Assembly (NCBI GenBank): GCA_021229015.1
Contig: CM037781.1
Span: 40,097,190 to 40,161,189 of the forward strand
Reading direction: 5' to 3'
Source of the DNA: Solen grandis
Taxonomy: Eukaryota > Mollusca > Bivalvia > Adapedonta > Solenidae
DNA length: 64,000 nucleotides
Numbering within the stretch: the first letter of the stretch is position 1; each line of letters starts with the position of its first letter. A program made the translations under genes and the position numbers. This document shows positions 11,801 through 20,442 of the stretch, piece by piece. The notes below the pieces were generated by a model, which made no database searches, had not been told where the DNA came from, and saw only the letters and a list, made by a program, of their open reading frames with translations.

Positions 11801-12089
11801 AAATGAAAAGATATTGGACTTTTTGAGAAGAGAACGTCACGCAACACGACACAATGGGACGAGACTATGCACTAGACGCCTGCATAACTCCTAGTTCATG
11901 AAGCATAAAATTCCACAACAAGACTATACCATGAGTTTCTCCAGAACAAACAGCTGGTCTACAAATGGTTGAACATCATTGGTGGGATTGAGGACCGCCT
12001 CCAGCGCTACCATGGCAACTATGGTGGAACAGATAGGGAGATTGGAGATGTCCAGAACAGCTTCGCTGGGTAGAACCATGTCCTTAACC
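2788..12089 (-). CDS. MED24: Mediator complex subunit 24 (MED24), partial: nine internal exons
   Basis: MED24 is a tail-module subunit of the nuclear Mediator complex, which links transcription activators to RNA polymerase II. Nine minus-strand exons (12089-11930, 9853-9734, 9234-9107, 8011-7925, 6742-6640, 5977-5835, 4634-4514, 4050-3881, 2887-2788) have AG/GT borders and compatible phases throughout. They read collinearly with human MED24 as I remember it: LFRACFMGLVD, CAFTFLK, NLMFLLNECTK, IIRAEPTVNSILK, LLGVLHHMLSGKSF, LAAAAATGKL, RALLFDISFLMLCH and AKWHEICTNTP all have close counterparts in the same order. Together they cover about 375 codons, roughly the middle third of a protein of about 990 residues. 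About 300 N-terminal residues and the C-terminal third are not in the visible sequence: the 3' exons lie beyond position 1 and the 5' exons are probably lost at the 13901-14000 gap. Family identity is secure; exact borders of the first exon are less so. Confidence 0.93.
3048..3325 (+). repeat. Duplicated segment, copy 2 (empty site)
   Basis: Starts GTACTCTTATAATTTTTATA and runs to the AGGACTTATAGAATACAATG block, matching copy 1 without its 0.9-kb insertion. It lies in the MED24 intron after exon i. Confidence 0.85.
3480..3690. repeat. Dispersed repeat with CATGAATATTCATG-like palindrome
   Basis: The block with GTTGTAGCTCAGATTCTACA and TTAATATTCATGAAGTC recurs at about 47745-47850 and, inverted, at about 55690-55830. 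Parts recur at 37170-37370. No coding content. Confidence 0.55.
3881..4050 (-). CDS. MED24: MED24 exon h
   Basis: A 170-nt exon encoding MITSSSECMDTFFVQWALRC, then LPEDGRY, and SSKVDFLLNAFTTGTEMYQ. The sequence is less conserved than its neighbours but aligns to the PFFETWMQTCMPEEG...STKVESLVALL region. Acceptor TATTTCTAG|, donor CAAGG|GTAAGA, phase 2 at its end. Confidence 0.88.
4514..4634 (-). CDS. MED24: MED24 exon g
   Basis: A 121-nt exon encoding FNEFAKQSPGEGGKGSQ followed by TRALLFDISFLMLCHIIQVY, a hallmark MED24 segment. Acceptor TTGCAG|GTTC, donor ACAGAG|GTGAGA, phase 0 at its end. Confidence 0.94.
5565..5825 (+). repeat. tRNA-derived SINE, family 1
   Basis: A tRNA-like head has box A-like TGGCCGAGCGG and box B-like GGTTCGAATCCC, then a core with GAAGCCTTCCAGCTGGCTTT, GTAGGTCGGTGGTTCTACCC and CACCTGTAATTAGCTG. 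It lies in a MED24 intron. Other copies: 21483-21742, 25380-25545 and 36205-36462 (minus) and 55880-56090 (plus, head-truncated). Confidence 0.88.
5835..5977 (-). CDS. MED24: MED24 exon f
   Basis: A 143-nt exon encoding TLDADYSKNQDALLGVLHHM, then LSGKSFELILAAAAATGKL. Acceptor GTTTTTAG|, donor ATCAA|GTATGT, phase 2 at its end. A tRNA-derived SINE at 5565-5825 lies within a few bases of the donor on the intron side. Confidence 0.94.
6640..6742 (-). CDS. MED24: MED24 exon e
   Basis: A 103-nt exon containing the IIRAEPTVNSILK motif, nearly identical to vertebrate MED24. Acceptor TTGTGCAG|, donor CTCAAG|GTAAAT, phase 0 at its end. Confidence 0.94.
7030..7300 (-). repeat. tRNA-derived SINE, family 2
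   Basis: Same body as 46988-47300 in inverse orientation (AACATCTCACCAACAGTATT at one end, TGGCCAGGGTTGGAACACA at the other). It is immediately followed by a piggyBac-like MITE at 7302. Confidence 0.7.
7302..7456 (-). mobile_element. piggyBac-like MITE, copy 1 (internally shortened)
   Basis: Terminal CCCTTTCCCTCATA and TATGAGGGAAAGGG are flanked on both sides by TTAA. It is 155 bp against about 234-243 bp for other copies and has lost one arm of the internal hairpin. Confidence 0.8.
7925..8011 (-). CDS. MED24: MED24 exon d
   Basis: An 87-nt exon encoding CDNLMFLLNECTKVKLLSET, corresponding to the CDCTNFLLQECGKQGLLSEA region of the vertebrate protein. Acceptor CGTTTACAG|, donor AGACG|GTATGT, phase 2 at its end. 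Confidence 0.92.
8180..8460 (-). repeat. tRNA-derived SINE, family 2
   Basis: TTTGTTTGTTTG tail, then CATGATACCACACCCAGTCA and GGCCAACCAGTCCTGGAACT, the same body as the copies at 1865 and 46988 in inverse orientation. Confidence 0.75.
8490..8615 (-). mobile_element. Short MITE-like repeat, GTGTCACCTGCTG family
   Basis: Starts ACAAGAGTGTGTGTCACCTG and closes with CTTACAGCAGATGACAC; the ends are imperfect inverses. Related copies at 9522-9672, 38790-38850 (partial) and 44098-44223. Confidence 0.6.
8829..8902. repeat. Long near-perfect hairpin
   Basis: AGGGGTGAGAGCAAAACTAT followed by GCTAAGTGC pairs with GCACTTAGC and ATAGTTTTGCTTTCACCCCT across a short TATATATTTATA spacer. The stem is about 29 bp with one mismatch. 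It lies in the intron between MED24 exons c and d. Confidence 0.85.
9107..9234 (-). CDS. MED24: MED24 exon c
   Basis: A 128-nt exon encoding VPQILLKIQQQSPSRDF and then ELEQGFERLLQSHCMLDMVD. Acceptor TTGACAG|GTG; donor CACAA|GTGAGT in phase 2, completed by the T that opens the next exon. Confidence 0.9.
9522..9672 (-). mobile_element. Short MITE-like repeat, GTGTCACCTGCTG family
   Basis: AACAAGAGTGTTCTTTGGAG start, internal GACAGACAGACAG, end CACCTCTGCAGTGACACAAA; same family as 8490 and 44098. Confidence 0.6.
9734..9853 (-). CDS. MED24: MED24 exon b
   Basis: A 120-nt exon, phase 0 on both sides, encoding KLSRPYVFCELFRACFMGL and ending YRWCAFTFLK. This is one of the best conserved MED24 blocks. 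Acceptor AAATTTCAG|, donor AAG|GTACGC. The acceptor is preceded by three tandem copies of a unit containing CCTGACTTAC. Confidence 0.93.
9866..9996 (-). repeat. Three tandem units next to the MED24 exon b acceptor
   Basis: Units of about 50-55 bp share ACACATTTGTAAGTCAGGA. Read on the minus strand each contains CCTGACTTAC, a good match to a branch-point sequence, at successive distances upstream of the acceptor. Confidence 0.75.
9997..10840 (-). other. Intron between MED24 exons a and b, no further feature
   Basis: AT-rich intron sequence. I see no exon, transposon end or RNA gene in it. Confidence 0.6.
10845..11235. repeat. G-rich minisatellite, about 20-21-bp unit
   Basis: About 18 units of GGAGGGGATGTGACATGACT type. 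It is open in three minus-strand frames only because the unit lacks stops. It sits in the first visible MED24 intron. Confidence 0.93.
11236..11929 (-). other. Rest of the intron between MED24 exons a and b
   Basis: Unremarkable AT-rich sequence. The 97-codon plus-strand frame at 11601-11894 has no recognisable protein and sits inside the intron. Confidence 0.5.
11930..12089 (-). CDS. MED24: MED24 exon a (5'-most exon seen)
   Basis: Encodes VKDMVLPSEAVLDISNLPI and continues to QLFVLEKLM, matching the MED24 stretch just before the LFVLEIWKACF block. The donor is ATG|GTATAG. The acceptor CATATAG| has a poor pyrimidine tract, so the upper border is the least certain of the nine. The exon is entered in phase 2 and left in phase 0. 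The intron just upstream is a degenerate array of ACATGTGA/AGTCATGTGAC units. Confidence 0.8.
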
Positions 12090-12109
12090 CTATATGGAGT
12101 ACAGATGTC

Positions 12110-12420
12110 CATATCACATGTCACATGACTAAATCACATGTCACATGACTAAAAGTCATGTTACATGACAATTATGTCACATGCAAATATTTCACACAAA
12201 ACATGTCATGTGACAGTACACATGTCAAATGACTAAATAAATGTATCATGACAGCTATTTCACATGCAAATATTTCACACAGAACATGTCTGACATGTGA
12301 TAGTATGTGTCAAATAACTAAATCACATGTTACATGATAGTTATGTCACATGCTCCAAAATATGTCATATGACAATATAAAAATCTATCATATAAAAAAG
12401 CATGTCACACTAGAATAATG
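12110..12420. repeat. Degenerate array of ACATGTCACATGACTA units
   Basis: Short units built on CACATGTCACATGACTAA and GTCACATGCAAATATTTCAC repeat imperfectly, starting about 20 bases upstream of the MED24 exon a acceptor. Confidence 0.8.
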
Positions 12421-12654
12421 TGCCACATTATAATTGGACTTAGCTTAGGTCTGGCTTACAAAATGTGATTCCAAGCACTGTTTGTAACATTTGTATCTCT
12501 TAAAATTGTCTGAGGTATTTAAATTTTAATGTAGTTCTAGTGTGGAAGCAATTTTTTTCAATGAATTCAGATCAATCTATGCCAATATACACATTTTTAT
12601 ACTTTTTCTTTTAATAAATTTTGTGTCATTAATATTAAGACCTACACCTACTAT

Positions 12655-13893
12655 AGATTATACCTGAATTTACAGTACACAGGTTCCTAATATTTGAGTA
12701 CACCTCTACATATCTATCCTACTATAGATTATACCTGAATTTACAGTACACAGGTTCCTAGTATTTGAGTACACCTCTACATATCTATCCTACTATAGAT
12801 TATACCTGCATTTACAGTACACAGGTTCCTAATATTTGAGTACACCTCTACATACCTATCCTACTATAGATTATACCTGCATTTACAGTACACAGGTTCC
12901 TAGTATTTGAGTATACCTCTACACACCTATCCTACTATAGATTATACCTGCATTTACAGTACACAGGTTCCTAATATTTGAGTATACCTCTACATATCTA
13001 TCCTACTATAGATTATACCTGAATTTACAGTACACAGGTTCCTAATATTTGAGTATACCTCTACATATCTATCCTACTATAGATTATACCTGAATTTACA
13101 GTACACAGGTTCCTAATATTTGAGTATACCTCTACATATCTATCCTACTATAGATTATACCTGAATTTACAGTACACAGGTTCCTAATATTTGAGTATAC
13201 CTCTACATATCTATCCTACTATAGATTATACCTGCATTTACAGTACACAGGTTCCTAATATTTGAGTATACCTCTACACACCTATCCTACTATAGATTAT
13301 ACCTGAATTTACAGTACACAGGTTCCTAATATTTGAGTATACCTCTACACACCTATCCTACTATAGATTATACCTGAATTTACAGTACACAGGTTCCTAA
13401 TATTTGAGTATACCTCTACACACTATCCTACTATAGATTATACCTGAATTTACAGTACACAGGTTCCTAATATTTGAGTATACCTCTACAACTATCCTAC
13501 TATAGATTATACCTGATTTAGTATACCTCTACATATCTATCCTACTATAGATTATACCTGAATTTACAGTACACAGGTTCCTAATATTTGAGTATACCTC
13601 TACACACCTATCCTACTATAGATTATACCTGAATTTACAGTACACAGGTTCCTAATATTTGAGTACACCTCTACATATCTATCCTACTATAGATTATACC
13701 TGAATTTACAGTACACAGGTTCCTAATATTTGAGTATACCTCTACACATCTATCCTACTATAGATTATACCTGAATTTACAGTACACAGGTTCCTAATAT
13801 TTGAGTATACCTCTACACACCTATCCTACTATAGATTATACCTGAATTTACAGTACACAGGTTCCTAATATTTGAGTATACCTCTACTATTTT
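12655..13893. repeat. 71-bp minisatellite ending at the assembly gap
   Basis: About 17 units of 70-71 bp with CTACTATAGATTATACCTGA, TTTACAGTACACAGGTTCCT and AATATTTGAGTATACCTC. Variation is mainly point changes plus one shortened unit at about 13510. The array very likely continues into the gap. Confidence 0.95.
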
Positions 13894-13900
13894 TCTTGTT

Positions 13901-14000
13901 NNNNNNNNNNNNNNNNNNNNNNNNNNNNNNNNNNNNNNNNNNNNNNNNNNNNNNNNNNNNNNNNNNNNNNNNNNNNNNNNNNNNNNNNNNNNNNNNNNNN
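13901..14000. other. Assembly gap (100 N)
   Basis: Exactly 100 Ns, the conventional length for a scaffold join of unknown size. The left flank is a 71-bp minisatellite, a likely cause of the break. The missing 5' exons of MED24 may belong here. Confidence 0.99.
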
Positions 14001-14270
14001 GAAAATAAACAGAAAATAAACACTGATGACAAAATGTATTATTTACAGCATGAATCCTGATTATTCCTTTTATAAGGTTAAAAACATGTAATGACTCTCA
14101 ATACTCTCAATATATATTTCAAAAAGGAATAAATGTAGGATACCATCCTACTGCAGTCTTTAATATAAGAACGACTGTTATGTGACTTTTACACTCTTGA
14201 TTTGCCTAAACCCTGCGAAAACGAAAGTGGTTTAGCCAAATCACATGCTTAAAGTTGATGATCAATATGT
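14001..14270. other. No feature seen
   Basis: AT-rich sequence right of the gap with no coding or repeat structure that I recognise. Confidence 0.5.
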
Positions 14271-14272
<2 letters not shown>

Positions 14273-14311
<39 letters not shown>

Positions 14312-14350
14312 CACATACATATACACACATATACACATATACACATACAT

Positions 14351-14412
<62 letters not shown>
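14273..14412. repeat. Microsatellite (CA)n then (TA)n
   Basis: Pure CA dinucleotides followed by mixed CA/TA and about 27 TA units. It is at the 3' side of the adjacent minus-strand retrotransposon and may be its tail. Confidence 0.95.
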
Positions 14413-14414
<2 letters not shown>

Positions 14415-14505
14415 TTGTTATATTATATCAAAATTGTTTCAGAAATGCCTTCAACTTTTAAAATTTATTTATTTGAAGAATTTAACTATGGCTGAACATA
14501 GTATA

Positions 14506-14883
14506 CTAAACCTTTTTGAGTTTTATAACGTTTTCAGATTTTATTAATTCGATAAGTTTTATCATATTTGGGCGTTTATAAATTGCCATATCTAAATTAT
14601 TTTTTCTTTGTTCATGAAAAATTGGACATTTAAATAGGTAGTGGAATTCATCTCCTTGGTCTCTGCATTGTATGCATTTACGTTCAGCACTGGGTATGTT
14701 TTGCCAGCGTCCGGTTTCAATAGGTAAATTGTGGTTTCTTGTAATAAATGCAATAATATTTTTACTTTGGTACGACGGTAGTTTATTGATATAAGGACTT
14801 CGGATAAAAGATATTTTGATGTATTTATATAAGCTTGTTTCAGATGTTTGGCTCAATTCTGAGTGCCATTGCTGTATAAACAT
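14506..14883 (-). pseudogene. LINE C-terminal region with CCHC-type knuckle
   Basis: 125 codons, including IETGRWQNIPSAERKCIQCR and EFHYLFKCPIF. It belongs to the reverse-transcriptase frame upstream but is separated from it by stop and frame changes. Confidence 0.75.
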
Positions 14884-15005
14884 GTCTTTAAGTTTCTGAT
14901 AGGAAGACTTGATGAGCCACTTACTATTAGGAAAATATTCCTATTCCAGATACCGGAAAATCCTGATGAGCATAGGTTATTTTTAACACTATCTAGCCAA
15001 GCTGA

Positions 15006-15890
15006 TTAGATTTTGTTTTGTGAGTATAGCTGGTATAATGTTAAATAAACTTTTGCAGATAATTTTGTTGTCTTATTATCTTTGATATTTTCAATCATAC
15101 GTGACCAATAAGCTATTATTCTGTTTTTTTTTATACTAACCATTAGTGGTGTAATACCGGTTTCACCATAAACCATATATGAGGGTGTGGATTTCTTTAG
15201 ATTAAATATATATTTGTAAAATTTTAATTGTATTTTTTCTAACATGTTTATATTACCATAGCCCCATATTTCACTGCCATATAGTAAAATTGGTTTAATA
15301 GTTTTTTCGAAGAGGTCAATTTGTAGGTCGAAAGGTACATTGTGTGATTTCATCTTTTTGAGCAAAGAGAACATGGCTTTATTTGCTTGTTCGGCAATAT
15401 GAATTTTAGTTTTATGGAACGAGCCAGTTTTCGTAAAATAAATACCAAAGTATTTATATTCATCTACAAATTCTAAAGTAGTATCTCCAATCTTGAACTT
15501 TTGAGGCTTTTTTGAATTCCCTTTACTGAATCGCATAACTTTTGTTTTACTTGTATTGATATTTAGTTTCCACGTGTCGCAATAATGTTTAAATTCATTT
15601 AATGCATTTTGTAGGTCTGTTTCATTGTCACTGAAGATTATAGTATCATCCGCATAAAGGAGAATAAAAAGCTTTAGATATATATGTGCCTCATCCGTAA
15701 TAGTTGTTTTTGAAATGCCGTTTATGTTTTTTGATTTTAGGTAAAGGTCAAGGTCATTTAAGAAAATTGAAAATAAAAATGGTGATAAATTTTCTCCTTG
15801 TCTCACACTGACTAGACAGTTGAAAAATGGTGTTTCTCCTTCTGATGTTACTACCTTTGATTTTATATTACTGTATAAATTTACACTCAG
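15006..15890 (-). pseudogene. LINE reverse transcriptase fragment
   Basis: About 295 codons beginning inside the RT domain, with LLYADDTIIFSDNETDLQNA as the active-site region and later GSEIWGYGNINMLEKIQLKF, typical of LINE RT thumb regions. Truncated at its N-terminal side. Confidence 0.85.
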
Positions 15891-15892
15891 CC

Positions 15893-16060
15893 GCCGGGGG
15901 GGGGGGGGGGGGGGGTACATAATTAAAACCCCTTCCGCCGGGCGGGGGCGGTCGCATAATTACCACTCAGCCGCCGGGGGGACCGGTCACATATTTACCA
16001 CTCAGCCGCCGGGTGGGGGGACGGTCACATATTACCACTCAGCCGCGGGGGACCGGTCAC
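15893..16060. repeat. G-rich tandem repeat with long G runs
   Basis: Four units of ACTCAGCCGCCGGGGGG followed by ACCGGTCACATAATTACC. Runs of up to about 20 G make this a candidate G-quadruplex region and a likely assembly-length error site. Confidence 0.9.
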
Positions 16061-18030
16061 TTAATTAGTCATAATTAGTGGTGGTTAATTACTAAAAAGT
16101 AAGGGATTAGTGTCTTGGACATTCAAACCAACGGTGACATATGTTTGAACCATCAATATTATGCAATAGTTGCAAACAATATTGTGTCAAGTTTGTAACG
16201 AACACGCCTTCATGGGTCAGATATTGTTCAGCACGGTTCAGTGGTAGTGTACCCGAAGGTTGCTAGTTTGATCCCGCATTATTTCCTGGTACAATACAGT
16301 CTCGGGGCCGTCTAGCTCGACTCGTTTTGACAACTTTGTTTTCCAGTCGGCGTGAAGGAATAAGTTTAATTTTGCATAAAATTCGTGTTAGGAGAAATTG
16401 AAATGCATTTCAAAAGAACGCGTCCCTGATATCGCTTGACGCTTTCTAAGATAATGATATAACTTATACTCTCCAGTTTGTAATACTGCATAGCAAAATA
16501 TCGATTGCAAAGTTATTCTGCTGTATCAGTTTCAATGTGACACCATCTTTTTCCTGTATGAATTATGATACCTGTTTTATACCAATCGTGTATATAGGTA
16601 TACTCAGCATTCTCCGGTGAAACCCGGTCGATATATTTCGACCCCTACCACAAAAAAAGGCGTTTTACATACCTTCACACAGGTGTCGGAAATATCAAAA
16701 ATAATATCTATAGGCATAAACCATGAAAAAAAAGTGCCGACCAAAGATTTAGCAAATTCATTGAATGTGAAGCTTACATAACTTGTTAATTTGGTTGTTT
16801 GGCGATTTAAGTAGATCAACATATGCATTCATGACTTTTCAAAATATCACACAATAAGATTCGAATGTCAAAAGGATTTTGTTTCTATCTATTATTATTT
16901 TCTTCTTTTTTGAAAACTTTGCTTTTGGTGAAGGCGTTTGTATGATTTTAATTGTTGATAAGATGTGAACATCCTGATGTTCAATATGTTATCAATATAT
17001 TATATATACATGCCACCAATAATTCAGTAGATTACCCCGATGTTTACAACTGTGTGTTAGATCTGATACCCAACAATGGCTGACTAATATCAGTCTAGCA
17101 TTGTGTGATCCGTTTAGAATGTAACATCGATAACGCCATATATATATATGGTGTTCGTCTCAAATTATATTTCAGATTACAACGTGTAAAAATTCTTTAA
17201 ATTAGCAATTAAACCCCCCCCCCCCCCCCCTCCCATTAAACAAGCGCTATGAAACAATGATAGATTGCCCACGCACACACGCCAGTCTCAGAATAATTCA
17301 ATCAATATTGCGCTTTGTACTTAATCTAATTAAACAAGAAATATCTTTAAAAAAAGATACTTGGCCGTGGTAACCAGCTTGATGGTTAGTGTCTGAATGG
17401 TTTAACATGTAATAGATTATGTTGTTGGTTTAATAGTTGTGTAATTCCTGTGTAAGTGCAGTTCTTTGAAATACCTCGGATCCAAATAATTTGTACAATC
17501 TTGGTAGACACTTACAGCCTTAAAACATCTGCGCATTAGACTTCGTTTCGCGGGCTACAAAACGAAACCGGTTGTTACGTTTTTGTTGAATAAAGAAGCT
17601 GTCAGGGTCGAACAATCAATTCCGAAATCTATTTATTTCCTATTTTTTAGCATTCTACTATTTCAGTTTACCTTAAAAAGGTGCAGTGTCTTACTATTCG
17701 GGACAAATCGTTCGCAGGGGAAGTAAACTTCAACTTTTAAAACAAACAGAGATCTAAAGAACTCGTTTCCGCAACTCCTTTCTTTTCTTTTGATTAATTT
17801 TACAATGACCAATGGGATTTTAGCAAAGTATATAATAACCAATGAAAAGCCGAATTTTATTCCGCTTCATAACTGTGTGTTTCACAGGAAGTAAAAATAA
17901 ATGGCCTAACGGCCGAAAAATAATTATCTTAGTTATATGGTAAATATTTGATTTTGTAAATAGGGGGTATTTGGTAATGATTTTTGTAAGATCTGTTAGG
18001 CACTTTATTCCACAATGGCGGTGGGCTGGG
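16061..18030. other. Intergenic stretch, little structure
   Basis: Contains a weak tRNA-like segment (GGTTCAGTGGTAGTGTACC...TTTGATCCC, about 16238-16280), an 18-base C run at 17213-17230 and two CCAAT boxes near 17815-17850. No exon was supported. MED24 N-terminal exons were looked for on the minus strand and not seen. Confidence 0.5.
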
Positions 18031-18035
18031 GCTCA

Positions 18036-18116
18036 ATGATACGACATGACGTCCATTTTATCGACATGACATCATTTTTATCGACATTACGTTGTGTTTA
18101 TCGACATGGCGTTTTT
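18036..18116. repeat. Short tandem repeat with CRE-like motifs
   Basis: Four units of about 22-24 bases of the form TCGACATGACGTCCATTTTA; some contain TGACGTC or close variants. Confidence 0.7.
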
Positions 18117-18239
18117 ATCATTATTGAATTATTTTTAACCTGGCTCAATCAACGCTAATAATGTAGGAAACGTTTATCGCAATGGGCATGATAACACTTT
18201 ATCTTCTGAAGTGTAAGATATGATTGTCATTGCATGGTT

Positions 18240-18365
18240 ATTTCTCAGGCCTTTAACCGAAAGATTGTAGTCGATGACTTATCACTTAGCAAATCAGCGC
18301 TCTGTGTTCGAGTTCTGGTGACTCGGATAGGCTTCCACCTTGTTTGCGGTAGGTCGACTTTTTTT
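18240..18365 (+). repeat. tRNA-like SINE fragment
   Basis: A box B-like GTGTTCGAGTTC and the ATAGGCTTCCACCTTG and GCGGTAGGTCGAC blocks resemble the core of family 1 SINEs, strongly diverged. Confidence 0.4.
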
Positions 18366-18539
18366 TATAATGCCGAATATTTCTATACATGTACATGACT
18401 GTAAACATTTGTTCAAGAATAACGAAACATGCTGCAGTAATATTTAGTGCATCTTTTTTTAATTTTATTTAAGAACAGTAAGATATATGCACTGAATTTT
18501 ATTAATATCTGAGTGTTTATCTGAATAAGCTTGTATTAC

Positions 18540-18665
18540 TTCACCCAGGTTCGATCCTAGGCAGGCCCCACGTTGTGTGAAAGGTTTTTTTTGTCGCACT
18601 CTCGGACACCTGTATTTCCTCCGGGTAGGGCCCGGCCCACCCAAACAATCCAAAGACCACGCAAA
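18540..18665 (+). repeat. SINE-like fragment with Pol III box B-like motif
   Basis: GGTTCGATCCTAGGCAGGCC followed by TCGGACACCTGTATTTCCTC and CGGGTAGGG. Short and diverged; no second copy was recognised in this window. Confidence 0.35.
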
Positions 18666-19189
18666 CGAAAAAAAAAATCGCGTACCGTAATTAAGGATGG
18701 ATATTGCAGGTAAAACTGGTATTTCGAAATATATCAAAGTTTGGAAAATGTAGCGATATAGACCTATTGCAATATTTGAATGATATTGCGACTTACTTAC
18801 CACGTTATATATACGTACTTGTCACATAGGGAACACTTATATGTCATATTAAACATGCAGCCAAGAACATGCTTGCTTTATTATGGTCCCCTACCGATGT
18901 TTACACCAGAGTTTGTTCTCCTTCTGTCCGCACAGCTGTCCGGAAATCTAGACTCAGTCACATAAAAACTTGGTATATTATTTTTTTTTTTATCTCTGAT
19001 TAAAATTTTGGTTGCTATGATAATGAATATAGTCAAAACATGGCTTCATTAGATGGATCCTTTTGTAACTCAAAACATATACCAGCTAGGCTATATAGAG
19101 CCATTGCAGCATGGATTTTTTCCAGATCTGAACCAGATTGTCCCCGATGAATCTTAGTTTTTAGTTTTGATCAGCCCGATTGTCGTCTT

Positions 19190-19562
19190 AAATCGCCTCC
19201 AATCGTCCCCTTTTTGACCCGATTGAGTCCTGACAAATGGACTATATAGCGTGGAGGCGAATCATGGAGTCCGACGTTCCTCACACGATCGACACCTTTC
19301 TGGGACACAAGTATGCGATAGTACCCGGAGGTACACATCCCTTGATAGAGCGCGGCTAAGGCGATACGAAAGCTCCTTGAGGCAGAAGGGTACCTTCATG
19401 GCGACCACGGGCCAACGGTTTGTGTTGTTTTCCTACATGTTTCAAAACAGCAGGCGATCACTTTTTCGGTATCGTACCCTCGGAGGACTTAGGCGATCTT
19501 CTCCCGAAGGTACAGTGTTGTGCTGTATAGCGCTCGCAGGTTCCCGATTAATTTCGCAGTAA
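19190..19562. other. GC-richer island of unknown nature
   Basis: A CpG-rich stretch compared with its flanks, with recurring AGGCGAT, CGGAGG and GGTACC-like words. A 103-codon plus-strand frame (19251-19562) has no recognisable domain. It could be a young repeat fragment, a CpG island or diverged gene debris. Confidence 0.35.
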
Positions 19563-20390
19563 GGCGGCTGACCGACCAAAAAAGGGATCATGTATTATCG
19601 GGACCAAAACAGTTCTTGATGAAACTGCCCTGAAAAGATGGAGATTATTCACCTCACCGGCAGGGAACTTGTGGCGGGAGCAACACCACTGATTTGTTCT
19701 TTCGATTTTTTTTTCGTAACAAAGGTGTGTGAAAGATCTACAGACTTGCCAATAACGGTTGTGGAAGGTGGGGCATAAATCATTCTAATTAAACCTTATA
19801 AATGACATACCATGACATATCGATTTTAAATATGTATCGCGATAGGACATACTGGTACATACAGTATTGCACTTCATAACGACAATTAGTCATAAATTTG
19901 TACAAGTACAAGAATACTCATTTAAAGATAAGTTAAATTAGCAAATATTTTGTCCTCACAAAATTCTAAATCTACCTTCAATTATATAATTTGCCGTATT
20001 GAGTGCATAACAAACTTGTTTATTCACACAGGTATGCAAACTTTGTATTACATTTGTTTGATTCCATGCCGTTCTGTTGTTACGTTGCTGTGTATTTAAA
20101 TGTTCTAGTCTCGTAATTGAGATCGTGTGTTAGCGCCTAGCTCTAATGAACGTACTCTTGTTCATATAACGTCAACTGTTTTTATTGCATACGAACCTAT
20201 TGATTTATAAACACCGTTATTCGTTGCCATGACTACGTGAAACACTACAGCTGTAAACGCTAATGGTTGTTTAACAGACGACAGGTGTCACACGTGTGCT
20301 AGAGATTATCAGCCAATCGCCAAGCTTCTAATATTTGTCTCCAGTAGACGTTGATCACAGGAAGTTGACAGAAACCTGAAACATTTAGGA
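19563..20390. other. No gene seen
   Basis: AT-rich intergenic sequence with no exon, repeat unit or transposon end recognised. Confidence 0.45.
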
Positions 20391-20391
20391 T

Positions 20392-20436
20392 ATGGAGAAT
20401 GAGCGAACGGGTGGATATTATATTTAATTCAAGTAA
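20392..20436 (+). other. Candidate 5' non-coding exon end with strong splice donor
   Basis: AGTAAG|GTAAGT at 20431-20442 is close to the ideal 5' splice site. The short reading frames before it (from the ATGs near 20393 and 20399) are tiny: one stops before the donor, and the other, spliced to an acceptor such as TATTTCCAG| at about 27633, stops before the cyclase ATG. It could be an upstream untranslated exon of the cyclase gene, or chance. Confidence 0.22.
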
Positions 20437-20442
20437 GGTAAG

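Larger units (their letters stand above)
14413..15920 (-). mobile_element. Decayed non-LTR retrotransposon (LINE) fragment
   Basis: Two minus-strand frames. 15920-15006 has VRQGENLSPFLFSIFLNDL (about residues 39-57) and the reverse-transcriptase catalytic box YADD (89-92), followed by thumb-like sequence. 14883-14506 carries a cysteine-histidine knuckle, CIQCRDQGDEFHYLFKC, typical of the C-terminus in CR1/Jockey/I-like clades. The stretch between them reads continuously only with a frame change near 14930. The upstream endonuclease and the first RT motifs are missing; similarity stops at a G-rich tract near 15895, and the first ten residues of the frame are translation of that tract. A dead, 5'-truncated copy. 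Confidence 0.88.

Noticed and set aside
14245..14547. HTHTHTYIYI frame
   Set aside because: Translation of the CA/TA microsatellite.
16604..16828. MED24 5' exon on the minus strand (a GTATGT donor is present)
   Set aside because: The translated sequence does not resemble the MED24 N-terminus and no acceptor was found.
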